Shown here piece by piece: positions 48,092 through 55,260 of a DNA stretch of 64,000 bases (within the stretch, counting starts at the first letter, position 1; every line of letters begins with the position of its first letter). This stretch comes from Paenibacillus sp. D2_2. Lineage in GTDB: Bacteria; Bacillota; Bacilli; Paenibacillales; Paenibacillaceae. A model generated the notes under the pieces. It saw only the letters and a list, made by a program, of their open reading frames with translations, was not told the DNA's origin and ran no database searches. The stretch spans positions 2,202,501 through 2,266,500 of the forward strand of contig NZ_CP133605.1 of the NCBI RefSeq assembly GCF_031199965.1, written 5' to 3'. A program made the translations under genes and the position numbers.

Positions 48092-48841
48092 ATGAACCAT
48101 CTGAGCCTATTTAGTGGAATTGGTGGAATAGATTTAGCTGCTGAATGGGCCGAAATGAAAACGGTGGCGTTTTGCGAACGAGAACCATTTCCACAGAAGG
48201 TATTGAAAAAGCATTGGCCTGATGCACCAATATACGACGATGTAAAAACACTAACGAAAGAGAGGTTAGAAGCTGATGGAATCGACACTGGAGCAATTGG
48301 AATTATTTCCGCCGGCTACCCTTGCCAGCCTGAGAGTTATGCCGGGAAGCGAAAAGGCAAGGATGATAACCGCTGGCTCTGGCCTGAAGCTTTTAGAATC
48401 ATACAAGAAATCCAGCCCCGTTGGTTTGTTGGTGAGAATGTTGCTGGGCACATCACAATGGGGCTCGACAGTGTGCTTACTGACTTGGAAAGTATCGACT
48501 ACGAAGCACAAACATTTGTTATACCGGCTGCAGCCGTCGGCGCCTTTCACAGAAGAGACAGAGTATTCATTGTTGCCAACATTAGTAGCCTCAGAGTGGA
48601 AGGGAGTTGCGCGGAACAGATACTGGGGAAGTCCGACTTATCGATCCGACAAACTGGCAAGTCGTTTCAGGAAGCGGAAAGAAGATTTAACACATTTGAA
48701 TCCAGATTATGCAGAACTCTTCATGGGCTTCCCAATGGGGTGGACAGAGTTAAGTCACTCGGAAATGCAGTAGTACCGGGGCAAATATATCCTATCTTAG
48801 CGGCAATAAAGGCAATAGATGACATGATACAGCAAAGTTAA
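48092..48841 (+). CDS. DNA cytosine-5 methyltransferase (Dcm family)
   Basis: 249 residues. Motif I NHLSLFSGIGGIDLAAEWAE, catalytic loop IV in GYPCQPESYAGKRKG (the phenylalanine usual after P is replaced by Glu), VI in VGENVAGHI, VIII in HRRDRVFIV and X in SLGNAVVPGQIYPIL. The target recognition region is short, as in small phage enzymes. It could protect phage DNA from host restriction. A second reading frame of 165 codons lies inside this gene. The start follows AAAGGATGAATA, 7 bases after the preceding stop. Confidence 0.92.
   Translation: MNHLSLFSGIGGIDLAAEWAEMKTVAFCEREPFPQKVLKKHWPDAPIYDDVKTLTKERLEADGIDTGAIGIISAGYPCQPESYAGKRKGKDDNRWLWPEAFRIIQEIQPRWFVGENVAGHITMGLDSVLTDLESIDYEAQTFVIPAAAVGAFHRRDRVFIVANISSLRVEGSCAEQILGKSDLSIRQTGKSFQEAERRFNTFESRLCRTLHGLPNGVDRVKSLGNAVVPGQIYPILAAIKAIDDMIQQS
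48276..48773 (+). CDS. Overlapping reading frame inside the methyltransferase gene
   Basis: 165 codons in another frame of the same strand, from ATG 48276 to a TAG at 48773, wholly within the methyltransferase gene. It is long for a shadow frame and its content looks like a protein: LEQLELFPPATLASLRVMPG, SEKARMITAGSGLKLLESYK, VRMLLGTSQWGSTVCLLTWK, and a C-terminal LNPDYAELFMGFPMGWTEL. From memory, phage proteins with SEKAR, LLGTS.W.ST..LTWK and MGFP.GWT patterns are known next to C5-methyltransferase genes. AGAGG lies 10 bases before the start. Whether it is made is unproven. Confidence 0.5.
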   Translation: MESTLEQLELFPPATLASLRVMPGSEKARMITAGSGLKLLESYKKSSPVGLLVRMLLGTSQWGSTVCLLTWKVSTTKHKHLLYRLQPSAPFTEETEYSLLPTLVASEWKGVARNRYWGSPTYRSDKLASRFRKRKEDLTHLNPDYAELFMGFPMGWTELSHSEMQ

Positions 48842-48872
48842 CTCTATTTTAGAGGGGAGAGGTAAAAGGGAT

Positions 48873-49514
48873 ATGGAAGGATACAAGCTTAAAAAAGGTG
48901 ACCTTGTTGTAATGCATACGTGTATGGAGCATGATCATCCGGATAACTTCGGGAAAATTTGGACGTGTCGTTCAGATGAATTTCAACACAAAGGGCATGA
49001 TTACGGATCTATTTTTCTGGACGGATTCAGCGGATCTTTTTCGACTGAATTTTTGCAAAAGGTCAAAATTGAACCATTGCTTATCGATAAGGACGCAACT
49101 ATAGCATCTCTACAGACAGAACTACAAAAGTCTAATGAATGCGCAGCACATTATACATGTAAACATCTTGCCGAAGAAAATCGGTATAACATGCAGAACA
49201 AGGAGCTTGCTGATAAGGACGAAACCATAAAACGGTTAGAAGCAAGTGTATCATTCAAGACGGTTGAACATGCTCAAAAAATAATGATCAGCGCAACATC
49301 TAACAATGAGCGGTTACGTAAAGCACTAGAAGAAGCAAGACAATACCCGAGACAACCAAACAATGAAGGCGGTTGGACGCTAAAATACGACTTTTTGGAG
49401 AAGATAGCGGACATGACATACCAAGAGTGCGAGGAATATTGCTCTATGGAACAGGTTGAAGGTGCTCTGTTATGTGCTGAAAGGCTATTAGGGGAAGGTG
49501 ATAAGCATGAATAA
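48873..49514 (+). CDS. Hypothetical phage protein with coiled coil
   Basis: 213 residues: an N-terminal small beta domain (KLKKGDLVVMHTCMEHDHPD), then a coiled coil (about 75-165; DATIASLQTELQKSNECAAH) and a short end. It has AGAGGGGAGAGG upstream and overlaps the next gene. Unknown. Confidence 0.55.
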   Translation: MEGYKLKKGDLVVMHTCMEHDHPDNFGKIWTCRSDEFQHKGHDYGSIFLDGFSGSFSTEFLQKVKIEPLLIDKDATIASLQTELQKSNECAAHYTCKHLAEENRYNMQNKELADKDETIKRLEASVSFKTVEHAQKIMISATSNNERLRKALEEARQYPRQPNNEGGWTLKYDFLEKIADMTYQECEEYCSMEQVEGALLCAERLLGEGDKHE

Positions 49515-49710
49515 ATGTGGAGTATGCAATGAAGTTGTTCCGATGGATCATGAACAGTTGGGACGACGTGAAGATGACGGAACCATTACGCCTTACCACA
49601 TGGGTTGCGAATTTCAGGCAAATAAAATTACACCATGTGAAGATTGCGGACAACATCGAAGATATTGCGATGATTGCGCTGAGCCTGTTTGGGAAGGTGA
49701 TAAGGAATGA
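49507..49710 (+). CDS. Small zinc-ribbon-like phage protein
   Basis: 67 residues from ATG 49507, with NKCGVCNEVV, HMGCEF, CEDCGQHRRYCDDCAEPVWE: several cysteine pairs suggesting one or two zinc sites. Overlaps both neighbours. Unknown role. Confidence 0.6.
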   Translation: MNKCGVCNEVVPMDHEQLGRREDDGTITPYHMGCEFQANKITPCEDCGQHRRYCDDCAEPVWEGDKE

Positions 49711-50009
49711 GTATAGAGCTGTATGACAAGGAAGAAATTTATGATAACGAGATAGCACCACTTATGAAGCGAGTTATTGAAATCTGCAAGCGCGAAGAAC
49801 TTCCTATGGTTGCTCAATTCTATTTGAAACAACAACATCCAGATGCAGATGAGGAAAACGGCGCAATGTATTGCACCACTACAATAATTCCAGCGAGAGA
49901 GAAAATTTATGAAGAACATCATAATCATTTATATTATGTCGCTGAAGCTATGCGTTATGGACCGAGCGGAAAGCCTTATGTGATGGCGGCAACAATAACA
50001 CATGGTTAG
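49707..50009 (+). CDS. Hypothetical phage protein
   Basis: 100 residues, coupled to the preceding gene (ATGA overlap). Contains CTTTIIPAREKIYEEHHNHLY. Unknown. It lies directly before the DndC-like gene. Confidence 0.55.
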   Translation: MSIELYDKEEIYDNEIAPLMKRVIEICKREELPMVAQFYLKQQHPDADEENGAMYCTTTIIPAREKIYEEHHNHLYYVAEAMRYGPSGKPYVMAATITHG

Positions 50010-50060
50010 CCACTATACGGCTATAGAAGAGTAGATACAGCAGGAAGGAGTGTGTGAATT

Positions 50061-51275
50061 TTGGATTACAAGCAAAAGCGAATGATAGCGATCGGGGAGA
50101 CATTGAAGGCATATACAGACGAGTCGCGACCGGGGCCATGGGTTGTGGCATATAGTGGCGGTAAAGATTCCACGATAGCTCTGGATATAGTGATTCGGTC
50201 GCTATTGCAGCTTAAGCAGTATAAACCAGAAGCTCTGAAACGGGATGTTTACCTTACTACGGCGCAGACGCATCTTGACTTTGTCACAGATCCCTTAAAA
50301 CAAAGCGAACTTGCAAAGATAGAGAAGCTGGTTATTGAAAAATGCTTGCCTATTAAAACCGTCGAAGTTGCAGCGCCGATAGAAAAAAGCTTTATGTACC
50401 TAACGATTGGCCGAGGTTATCCCTTGCCAAAAAGCCGGATGAACCGCTGGTGTACGGAAAGATTGAAAATCGAACCATCGCAGAAGGAGCATAAAGCAAT
50501 AAGTCCGACGCTTACGGTTACAGGCGTGAGACTTAGTGAATCAGCGGAACGGCGTAACAACATAGAAAACAGGCAAGTATCAGAGTTTTTCAGCAACACC
50601 GAATTTATGCCGATCGTGAACTTTACGTTAGATGATGTGTGGAGCTATCTAGTCAGAGAAGGAATGGCTTGGGGAGACGCTGAGGAACTAGGACAACTAT
50701 ATAAAGATGCAACCGGAGAATGTGGACTAAGGCAGCGCAAAGCCGGGGCAGATGAGAAAACTGATGACCCTTGTGGAGCTAGAACAGGATGTATTATCTG
50801 TCCAGTTGTCAAGATTGATAAGAGCAGTCAGGAATTTGCTAAACACAATCCTTGGTTGCAGCCTTTTGTAGGACTGAGAAACCTAATGATAGACATGTAC
50901 AAAGATCCGCGAAATAAGGCGGGCAGAATGCGCGATGGAACGATTCTAGAGTATGGGAAGGGAACATTTACCGTCAAGGCACGAATGAGGCTATATGAAG
51001 CTGTTAGGCAGGCAGAAAGAGAGAATGAAGAGATAGCTGCACTATATGGAGTAACACCTCAAAAACTCATTTATTCCAAAGAACTTGACGACCTGATCCA
51101 TAAGCAGTGGGAAGAAGATTTAATAGAATGTCCGTGGGTTGAGGATGCTGCTGAGGTGGGTAGGTTCTACGAGATGAAAATCAAAGGCTTGACTAATGGG
51201 TATCAGGTCACTTGGAATCATTACTACGATACTCCAAGCGAAAGTAATGAACCATACGCAAATATGATGAACTAG
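50061..51275 (+). CDS. DndC-like ATP pyrophosphatase (PAPS reductase superfamily)
   Basis: 404 residues. The PP-loop SGGKDST is at 32-38; MNRWCTERLKIEPSQ (Cys131), GECGLRQR (Cys221) and DPCGARTGCIICPVVKIDKS (Cys238, 244, 247) supply cysteines for an iron-sulfur cluster, the same layout as DndC of the DNA phosphorothioation system. DndC is normally encoded with DndB, D and E; none is visible here. Prophages do carry lone relatives whose role is not settled; DNA or tRNA/nucleotide modification are possible. TTG start with AAGGAG upstream. Located shortly after a C5-methyltransferase. Confidence 0.85.
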   Translation: MDYKQKRMIAIGETLKAYTDESRPGPWVVAYSGGKDSTIALDIVIRSLLQLKQYKPEALKRDVYLTTAQTHLDFVTDPLKQSELAKIEKLVIEKCLPIKTVEVAAPIEKSFMYLTIGRGYPLPKSRMNRWCTERLKIEPSQKEHKAISPTLTVTGVRLSESAERRNNIENRQVSEFFSNTEFMPIVNFTLDDVWSYLVREGMAWGDAEELGQLYKDATGECGLRQRKAGADEKTDDPCGARTGCIICPVVKIDKSSQEFAKHNPWLQPFVGLRNLMIDMYKDPRNKAGRMRDGTILEYGKGTFTVKARMRLYEAVRQAERENEEIAALYGVTPQKLIYSKELDDLIHKQWEEDLIECPWVEDAAEVGRFYEMKIKGLTNGYQVTWNHYYDTPSESNEPYANMMN

Positions 51276-51481
51276 GCCGAAGGCCATCAAATAAACCAAA
51301 GGAGATTGATAGATATGGCTCATTATGAGTGTAAATATTGTGATCGTCCTGCTGGGTATATGGGTATACCGATTACCGTTGGATCTGAACAAATCTGCGC
51401 CTGTGGTGCTGAATGGGAAGATGCAAAAATACTGGTTGATGACGACGAGTATTACGATGAGGATTAAGGCCGAAGGCCATC
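51274..51481. repeat. Two AGGCCGAAGGCCATC mini-hairpins at stop codons
   Basis: AGGCCGAAGGCCATC is found at 51274-51288, at the stop of the DndC-like gene, and again at 51467-51481, at the stop of the next small gene. Each forms a tiny GGCC-GAA-GGCC hairpin. The identical placement suggests duplication or a shared role in translation or mRNA stability. Confidence 0.5.
51315..51467 (+). CDS. Small zinc-ribbon-like phage protein
   Basis: 50 residues from ATG 51315 (AAAGGAGATTG upstream): ECKYCDRPAGYMGIP and CACGAEWEDAK give two cysteine pairs. The tail is very acidic (DDDEYYDED). Unknown. Confidence 0.6.
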   Translation: MAHYECKYCDRPAGYMGIPITVGSEQICACGAEWEDAKILVDDDEYYDED

Positions 51482-51533
51482 GAGACGACCGAAATACTCA
51501 GCGTCAGCGGGGGCCGTATTAAGATTTTATAAC

Positions 51534-51563
51534 AGGGATAGAGGCATAACCAAGCCTCTATCC
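51534..51563 (+). other. Strong hairpin before a small gene
   Basis: GGATAGAGGC ATAACCAA GCCTCTATCC, ten perfect base pairs, with no T run after it but AAAGGAGGG nine bases on. It might insulate or regulate translation of the gene at 51583. Confidence 0.5.
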
Positions 51564-51582
51564 TATAAAGGAGGGATACAAA

Positions 51583-51756
51583 GTGAAAGAAAACCAAAAA
51601 GCAGAAATCCAAGAAGTATATGAATTATTGATTGCTTGTTTAGAAGAAGAAGGTTACGAAATACCTTTTGCAAAGTATGCAGACAAAGATTATAAAGCGT
51701 TTGACTTGCCGCTTAGATCGGGTGAAAAAGTGCTAGTTACACTAAGTTGGGTTTAA
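51583..51756 (+). CDS. Small hypothetical phage protein
   Basis: 57 residues, GTG start with AAAGGAGGGATACAAA upstream, a leader shared by this and the next two genes. Acidic helix at the N terminus (AEIQEVYELLIACLEEEGYE). Unknown. Confidence 0.55.
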   Translation: MKENQKAEIQEVYELLIACLEEEGYEIPFAKYADKDYKAFDLPLRSGEKVLVTLSWV

Positions 51757-51771
51757 GGAGGGATACAAAGG

Positions 51772-52020
51772 ATGACTGAACTGGATTTGTATAAATTTGT
51801 TTCAGAGCAAGAAAGAGAATGGCGTGGAGATAAGCTGATTATGTGGCTTTATCCAAGTGATTTAACAGAATTTGCAAACTTGCTTGGCGGCAATTACCTT
51901 TCAGAAGGCGGAACAGAAGTAAGGCTGCTAACTGGCGGAATGATTGGAGTTGAACTAAACGAAATTTGTGAAGATTTTGATATAGACCCAGAACGGATTG
52001 CTACAAAAGATCAGGATTAA
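51772..52020 (+). CDS. Small hypothetical phage protein
   Basis: 82 residues, acidic: LYKFVSEQEREWRGDKLIMW, LTEFANLLGGNYLSEGG. It has the same AAGGAGGGATACAAAG leader. Unknown. Confidence 0.55.
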   Translation: MTELDLYKFVSEQEREWRGDKLIMWLYPSDLTEFANLLGGNYLSEGGTEVRLLTGGMIGVELNEICEDFDIDPERIATKDQD

Positions 52021-52035
52021 GGAGGGATAAAAGAT

Positions 52036-52200
52036 ATGAGAGAGATAGATTGCTATAACTGTGACGGAAAGGGTTTGGAGGTCGCTATAGGAGTGCATAA
52101 TCTGCCTGAACAAGAGACATGTGTAGTGTGTAATGGCAAGAAGACCTTACTGGTGGATGAAGAGTTTGCAAAGTACATTCTAGGGGAGGTTAGAGAGTAA
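52036..52200 (+). CDS. Small DnaJ-zinc-finger-like phage protein
   Basis: 54 residues: CYNCDGKGLEV and CVVCNGKKTL resemble half of the DnaJ cysteine-rich repeat (C-x-x-C-x-G-x-G). Preceded by AAGGAGGGATAAAA. Unknown role. Confidence 0.6.
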   Translation: MREIDCYNCDGKGLEVAIGVHNLPEQETCVVCNGKKTLLVDEEFAKYILGEVRE

Positions 52201-52387
52201 TGGATAACAAGGAAAAGTATGAAGGTAAGACGGTGCAAATTTATGCCCACGTAGTGGAAGGCCGCTACGCAAGATTCATGTGAAAGAGGTCATCAATAAC
52301 ACGCACCTATTAGGGACAATCGTTGGAACAGAAGTTGATACTGCCTACTGCTTAACTGATGGTATTGAAGTGGAGGTATTAGATTGA
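52200..52387 (+). CDS. Small hypothetical phage protein (frame broken once)
   Basis: ATG 52200 overlaps the preceding stop by one base. The first frame stops after RYARFM at 52283; adding one base in CCGCT at about 52262-52266 joins GRLRKIHVKEVINNTHLLGT and runs to TGA 52387, about 62 residues. One of only two broken genes in the prophage. Unknown. Confidence 0.5.
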
Positions 52388-52701
52388 TGGATAAACAACC
52401 AAAGCTAATAGATGCAGATAAGCTGCTTGAATGGATGAGTAAACAATATATAGGATTTACAAATATGTTTGAACATCAAATTAAGGCGAAGATTGCAGAC
52501 GGTGATTTTGATCCAGATCCCCTACCATTACCAACCATAAAGCCGGGAGATAAAGTGAGGATCATTGACGCTATGGAACACTCATTTATCGGGAAAGAAG
52601 ATATTGTAACTAGTATTAGCGGATCTGCACCTTATAGTGCGCGGCTAAAAGAATCTCTAGGAGATTGGCCGCTATCAAGCTTGGAGGTATCCCATGACTG
52701 A
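52387..52701 (+). CDS. Hypothetical phage protein
   Basis: 104 residues. Start pattern LIDADKLLEWMSKQYIGFTN, typical of phage proteins of unknown function, followed by KPGDKVRIIDAMEHSFIGKE, a possible small SH3-like barrel. Overlaps both neighbours slightly. Confidence 0.6.
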   Translation: MDKQPKLIDADKLLEWMSKQYIGFTNMFEHQIKAKIADGDFDPDPLPLPTIKPGDKVRIIDAMEHSFIGKEDIVTSISGSAPYSARLKESLGDWPLSSLEVSHD

Positions 52702-52996
52702 GGTTAGAGACTGGCAAAAGGATAACGACCGACTACAGGAGATAAAATCAATCTTCGATGCACCGGGATATATATTTTACGGAGAATTAAATGAAGATGG
52801 GTTTGTCTCACAAGATGTAGCTGATGCTTCCGGGGATTTTGAATGGTTAATAAAGCAAGTTGAAGCAGAGAAAGAACGTGCAGATGACGCAGAAGGAAAG
52901 GCTAAATTTTGGGAAATGGAATATTATGCTTCACTTCGAGAATTTGCAGAGTATCGCACTAAACATCCATTAGATAAGGAGGGAGAAACAAAGTGA
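52694..52996 (+). CDS. Hypothetical phage protein
   Basis: 100 residues, charged, helical at the C terminus (LIKQVEAEKERADDAEGKAK). Unknown. Coupled by an 8-base overlap. Confidence 0.55.
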   Translation: MTEVRDWQKDNDRLQEIKSIFDAPGYIFYGELNEDGFVSQDVADASGDFEWLIKQVEAEKERADDAEGKAKFWEMEYYASLREFAEYRTKHPLDKEGETK

Positions 52997-53283
52997 AGGA
53001 ACTAGCCTTAAGTAAAGAACAATATGACAAAATAATGTCCGAAATATTGGTGTCTCATCGTTTTGGTGGAGGATCTAACAATCCAGATAGCAAGTACATT
53101 AAGTATGTTCGTCCAAGCTGGGATATGAGGGATGGAATGTGCTTCTCAATACGATTTGATGGGCTATTTGGAATAGATGGAACAAAAGAATTTAACTCTG
53201 GATACAGAGAAACAACCCATATGTATGAACGGATTATGGAATGGCTGAACAGTTCAACGGTTAAGGAGGGAGAAGAATCATGA
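52993..53283 (+). CDS. Hypothetical phage protein
   Basis: 96 residues from GTG. Contains YIKYVRPSWDMRDGMCFSIR and ending in an acidic tail. Unknown; four-base overlap with its neighbours. Confidence 0.55.
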   Translation: MKELALSKEQYDKIMSEILVSHRFGGGSNNPDSKYIKYVRPSWDMRDGMCFSIRFDGLFGIDGTKEFNSGYRETTHMYERIMEWLNSSTVKEGEES

Positions 53284-53714
53284 CACCTGAAGAGATACAA
53301 GCTATGAAGCCAGGCGAACATATGGATAGATTGATTGCGGAGAAAGTAATGCGTATGCATATAACTATTGGCGAATACAGCGGAGCAGAATATTGGAATG
53401 ACGAAGATGATTTTTCGCCATATAGCGTAAAAGGATTCATACCTTCAATAGACATATCAACGGCGTGGGATGTAGTAGAAAAAATATCGAGCAAAGAAAA
53501 CTGGATGCTTTATAGAATCGGGCAAACTGACGAAGATGGACAGATCAAATTTGAATGTGCATTTCTTGAGATTAATAGGGGCATTACTGGCTATGCAAGA
53601 GCAATAACAGCACCTGAGGCAATTTGTAAAGCTGCTCTATTAGCTGTATTAGGGAGGAAGAAAGGTGAACGACCAACAGCAATTAGAATACATCAAAAAA
53701 GAGTTTGGAAATAA
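53280..53714 (+). CDS. Phage ABA-sandwich domain protein (DUF2591-like)
   Basis: 144 residues. DISTAWDVVEKISSKENWML and AITAPEAICKAALLAVLGRK are the pattern of the phage ABA-sandwich proteins, common accessory proteins with no assigned activity. The last 50 bases overlap the next gene. Confidence 0.65.
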   Translation: MTPEEIQAMKPGEHMDRLIAEKVMRMHITIGEYSGAEYWNDEDDFSPYSVKGFIPSIDISTAWDVVEKISSKENWMLYRIGQTDEDGQIKFECAFLEINRGITGYARAITAPEAICKAALLAVLGRKKGERPTAIRIHQKRVWK

Positions 53715-53988
53715 CCTGAAAGATGGCATATTAAACCTTCATATTTGTTGGCTCATAGATCAGGCAGAAAAATTGCAAGCAATGAAACAGGGCATACCTT
53801 GGATAAAGTACGATCCAGAGAATCCGCCGGAAGACTGTACGTCATTTATTGTAACCAACGGCAAAAATGTAACACAAGCAAGCAATCAATATGATCATAT
53901 TAACGGCTTGAAGTGGTGGGATGACGACTTCGGTTTGTTAACTACTGTAACCCATTACGCACCTATAAACCTTCCAGGGGAGGGGTAG
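53665..53988 (+). CDS. Hypothetical phage protein
   Basis: 107 residues from GTG 53665 behind GGGAGGAAGAAAG. A helical first half is followed by IKYDPENPPEDCTSFIVTNG and HYAPINLPGEG, similar to the short DUF551-type repeat of phage proteins (W..YDP..PPED...Y.V). No known activity. Confidence 0.6.
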   Translation: MNDQQQLEYIKKEFGNNLKDGILNLHICWLIDQAEKLQAMKQGIPWIKYDPENPPEDCTSFIVTNGKNVTQASNQYDHINGLKWWDDDFGLLTTVTHYAPINLPGEG

Positions 53989-53990
53989 AC

Positions 53991-54197
53991 ATAACAAACG
54001 ATACTGTAACAGCATTGACGCGATGGGTATGGACACAGAAGGCGCAGGAGATCGAACCAAAGCGACATAAGGCCGGGGAAATGGTATGGCCTCAGTACGC
54101 GAAGAAAGCGCCTAAACAGTGGCTAGAAGATGGTCTTATAGTGGACAAGACGGAATATGTCAAAGAAGGACAGACAGAGATATTTGATTTTATGTAA
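53991..54197 (+). CDS. Small phage protein with unusual start codon
   Basis: The best ribosome binding site (GGGGAGGGG) is followed 7 bases later by ATA at 53991, which would give ITNDTVTALTRWVWTQKAQE. The only standard start is TTG at 54015, eight codons on, with no site of its own. 68 or 60 residues. In related sequences ATG would be expected at 53991. Function unknown. Confidence 0.55.
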   Translation: MTNDTVTALTRWVWTQKAQEIEPKRHKAGEMVWPQYAKKAPKQWLEDGLIVDKTEYVKEGQTEIFDFM

Positions 54198-54208
54198 GGG
54201 GTGAAGGC

Positions 54209-54715
54209 ATGGAAAACGAAGTGTTTCAAATAGCTTTCCCGGGAATGACGATTGATGAAGATGCGACATTTGAGAGAGTAGAAAAAGAGTTGAAGGCCGC
54301 AGCTCTCTATAAAAGAATGGGATTTGTTCGTAGGGAAGCCGCGCTCACTCCATCATATGCCGTTAAAGAAAACACAGGGTTTACAGGGATCAGTAAGCAA
54401 ACCGAAAACATAGCTATTTACAACGTAGATGGTGAAGAACACGCAAAGTTAACTTATGATCGTGTGGCAATGGCAATAAGTAGGCTTATACATCCACATA
54501 AAGAGATTATATCAACTCGATACATGTCTTACCCGGAGCCTATAGATATTAATGTGTGGATGGAACTAAATCTATCAGAGCGAACTTATTACCGTTTTAA
54601 ACGAGAAGCAATGTCAGAGTTGGCCTACGCGCTGCGATTAGAAGTAGTCATTGATGATACTGAAAAGTTGGCAGGAACTTGGCAGGAAGTTGGCAGAGAA
54701 TTTGACTTTAGATAA
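54209..54715 (+). CDS. ArpU-family late transcription regulator
   Basis: 168 residues, of the ArpU type that controls late genes in Gram-positive phages: C-terminal sigma-like region HKEIISTRYMSYPEPIDINV and LNLSERTYYRFKREAMSELA. It is the last gene of the early/middle operon; packaging genes follow after about 4 kb. ATG behind AAGGGGTGAAGGC. Confidence 0.82.
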   Translation: MENEVFQIAFPGMTIDEDATFERVEKELKAAALYKRMGFVRREAALTPSYAVKENTGFTGISKQTENIAIYNVDGEEHAKLTYDRVAMAISRLIHPHKEIISTRYMSYPEPIDINVWMELNLSERTYYRFKREAMSELAYALRLEVVIDDTEKLAGTWQEVGREFDFR

Positions 54716-54749
54716 CTTAGAATAAGAGTATGGGAAATTGAATAAAGGA

Positions 54750-54877
54750 CACCACAGAGGTATGGATACCTTGGATGATAGCGGCTAATACAGCGGCATA
54801 AAAATTCGCGGTGGTGCAAAGATCCTGAGCAATTCCCTAATGCGGGGTGGACTGAGTGATATCGGTCCGCTTCGCAT
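54750..54877 (+). ncRNA. Candidate structured RNA after the ArpU-type gene
   Basis: The gap of 185 bases has no gene but clear RNA-like pairing: CACCAC (54750-54755) with GTGGTG (54811-54816), a palindrome AGGTAT GG ATACCT at 54758-54771 inside it, and a 13-base-pair stem with three wobbles at 54840-54852 / 54865-54877 around a 12-base loop. No T tract follows, so it is not an ordinary terminator. The presence of G-U pairs fits RNA rather than DNA symmetry. Confidence 0.45.
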
Positions 54878-54900
54878 ATAGAGTAATAAGGGGTGAACGA

Positions 54901-55074
54901 ATGAAAGTAGGAGATAGACGGAAATTCGCTTACCGCAAAAACAATGAGATATTGCTTGATTACGGTGAGGTTGCCAGTGCAGGTCGTACCACCATGGATG
55001 GAATAAAAGTTGTTGAAGTAAGGTTCGACAATTGCACTAGGTCATACTCATTAGATCATATTCAACATAGGTAA
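54901..55074 (+). CDS. Small hypothetical phage protein
   Basis: 57 residues from ATG 54901 (AAGGGGTGAACG upstream): KVGDRRKFAYRKNNEILLDY, a short beta-rich protein. It stands between two structure-rich intergenic stretches. Unknown. Confidence 0.6.
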   Translation: MKVGDRRKFAYRKNNEILLDYGEVASAGRTTMDGIKVVEVRFDNCTRSYSLDHIQHR

Positions 55075-55099
55075 TTCTAACCTTAACATATTCGTTACT

Positions 55100-55203
55100 C
55101 CACTCTTGCAAAGGTGCTATAAAGCACGCCTCCTCAACATAGCCGTGACTGCAGCGGTTAAAGAGTGGATCGCAGAGGCTACCGCTGCCTAAGTAAAGCG
55201 GTA
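55100..55203 (+). ncRNA. Second candidate structured RNA
   Basis: CCACTCTT (55100-55107) pairs perfectly with AAGAGTGG (55161-55168), enclosing a GTGCT ATAA AGCAC hairpin and a possible CCG/CGG stem. Next to it TACCGCT (55180-55186) pairs with AGCGGTA (55197-55203). No reading frame with a proper start covers it. It lies just upstream of the gene at 55261. Confidence 0.45.
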
Positions 55204-55260
55204 TACATAGTTGATTATCTATATGATAATATATGTTATGAGGTAACGGGGGTGATTTGT

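Noticed and set aside
54745..54900. Resemblance to parts of a group I intron core (GATCCTGAGCAA and GGACTGAG...GATATCGGTCC)
   Set aside because: The stretch is only about 150 bases, the P7-like halves are too close together to leave room for P8, and no split gene or exon junction is evident on either side.
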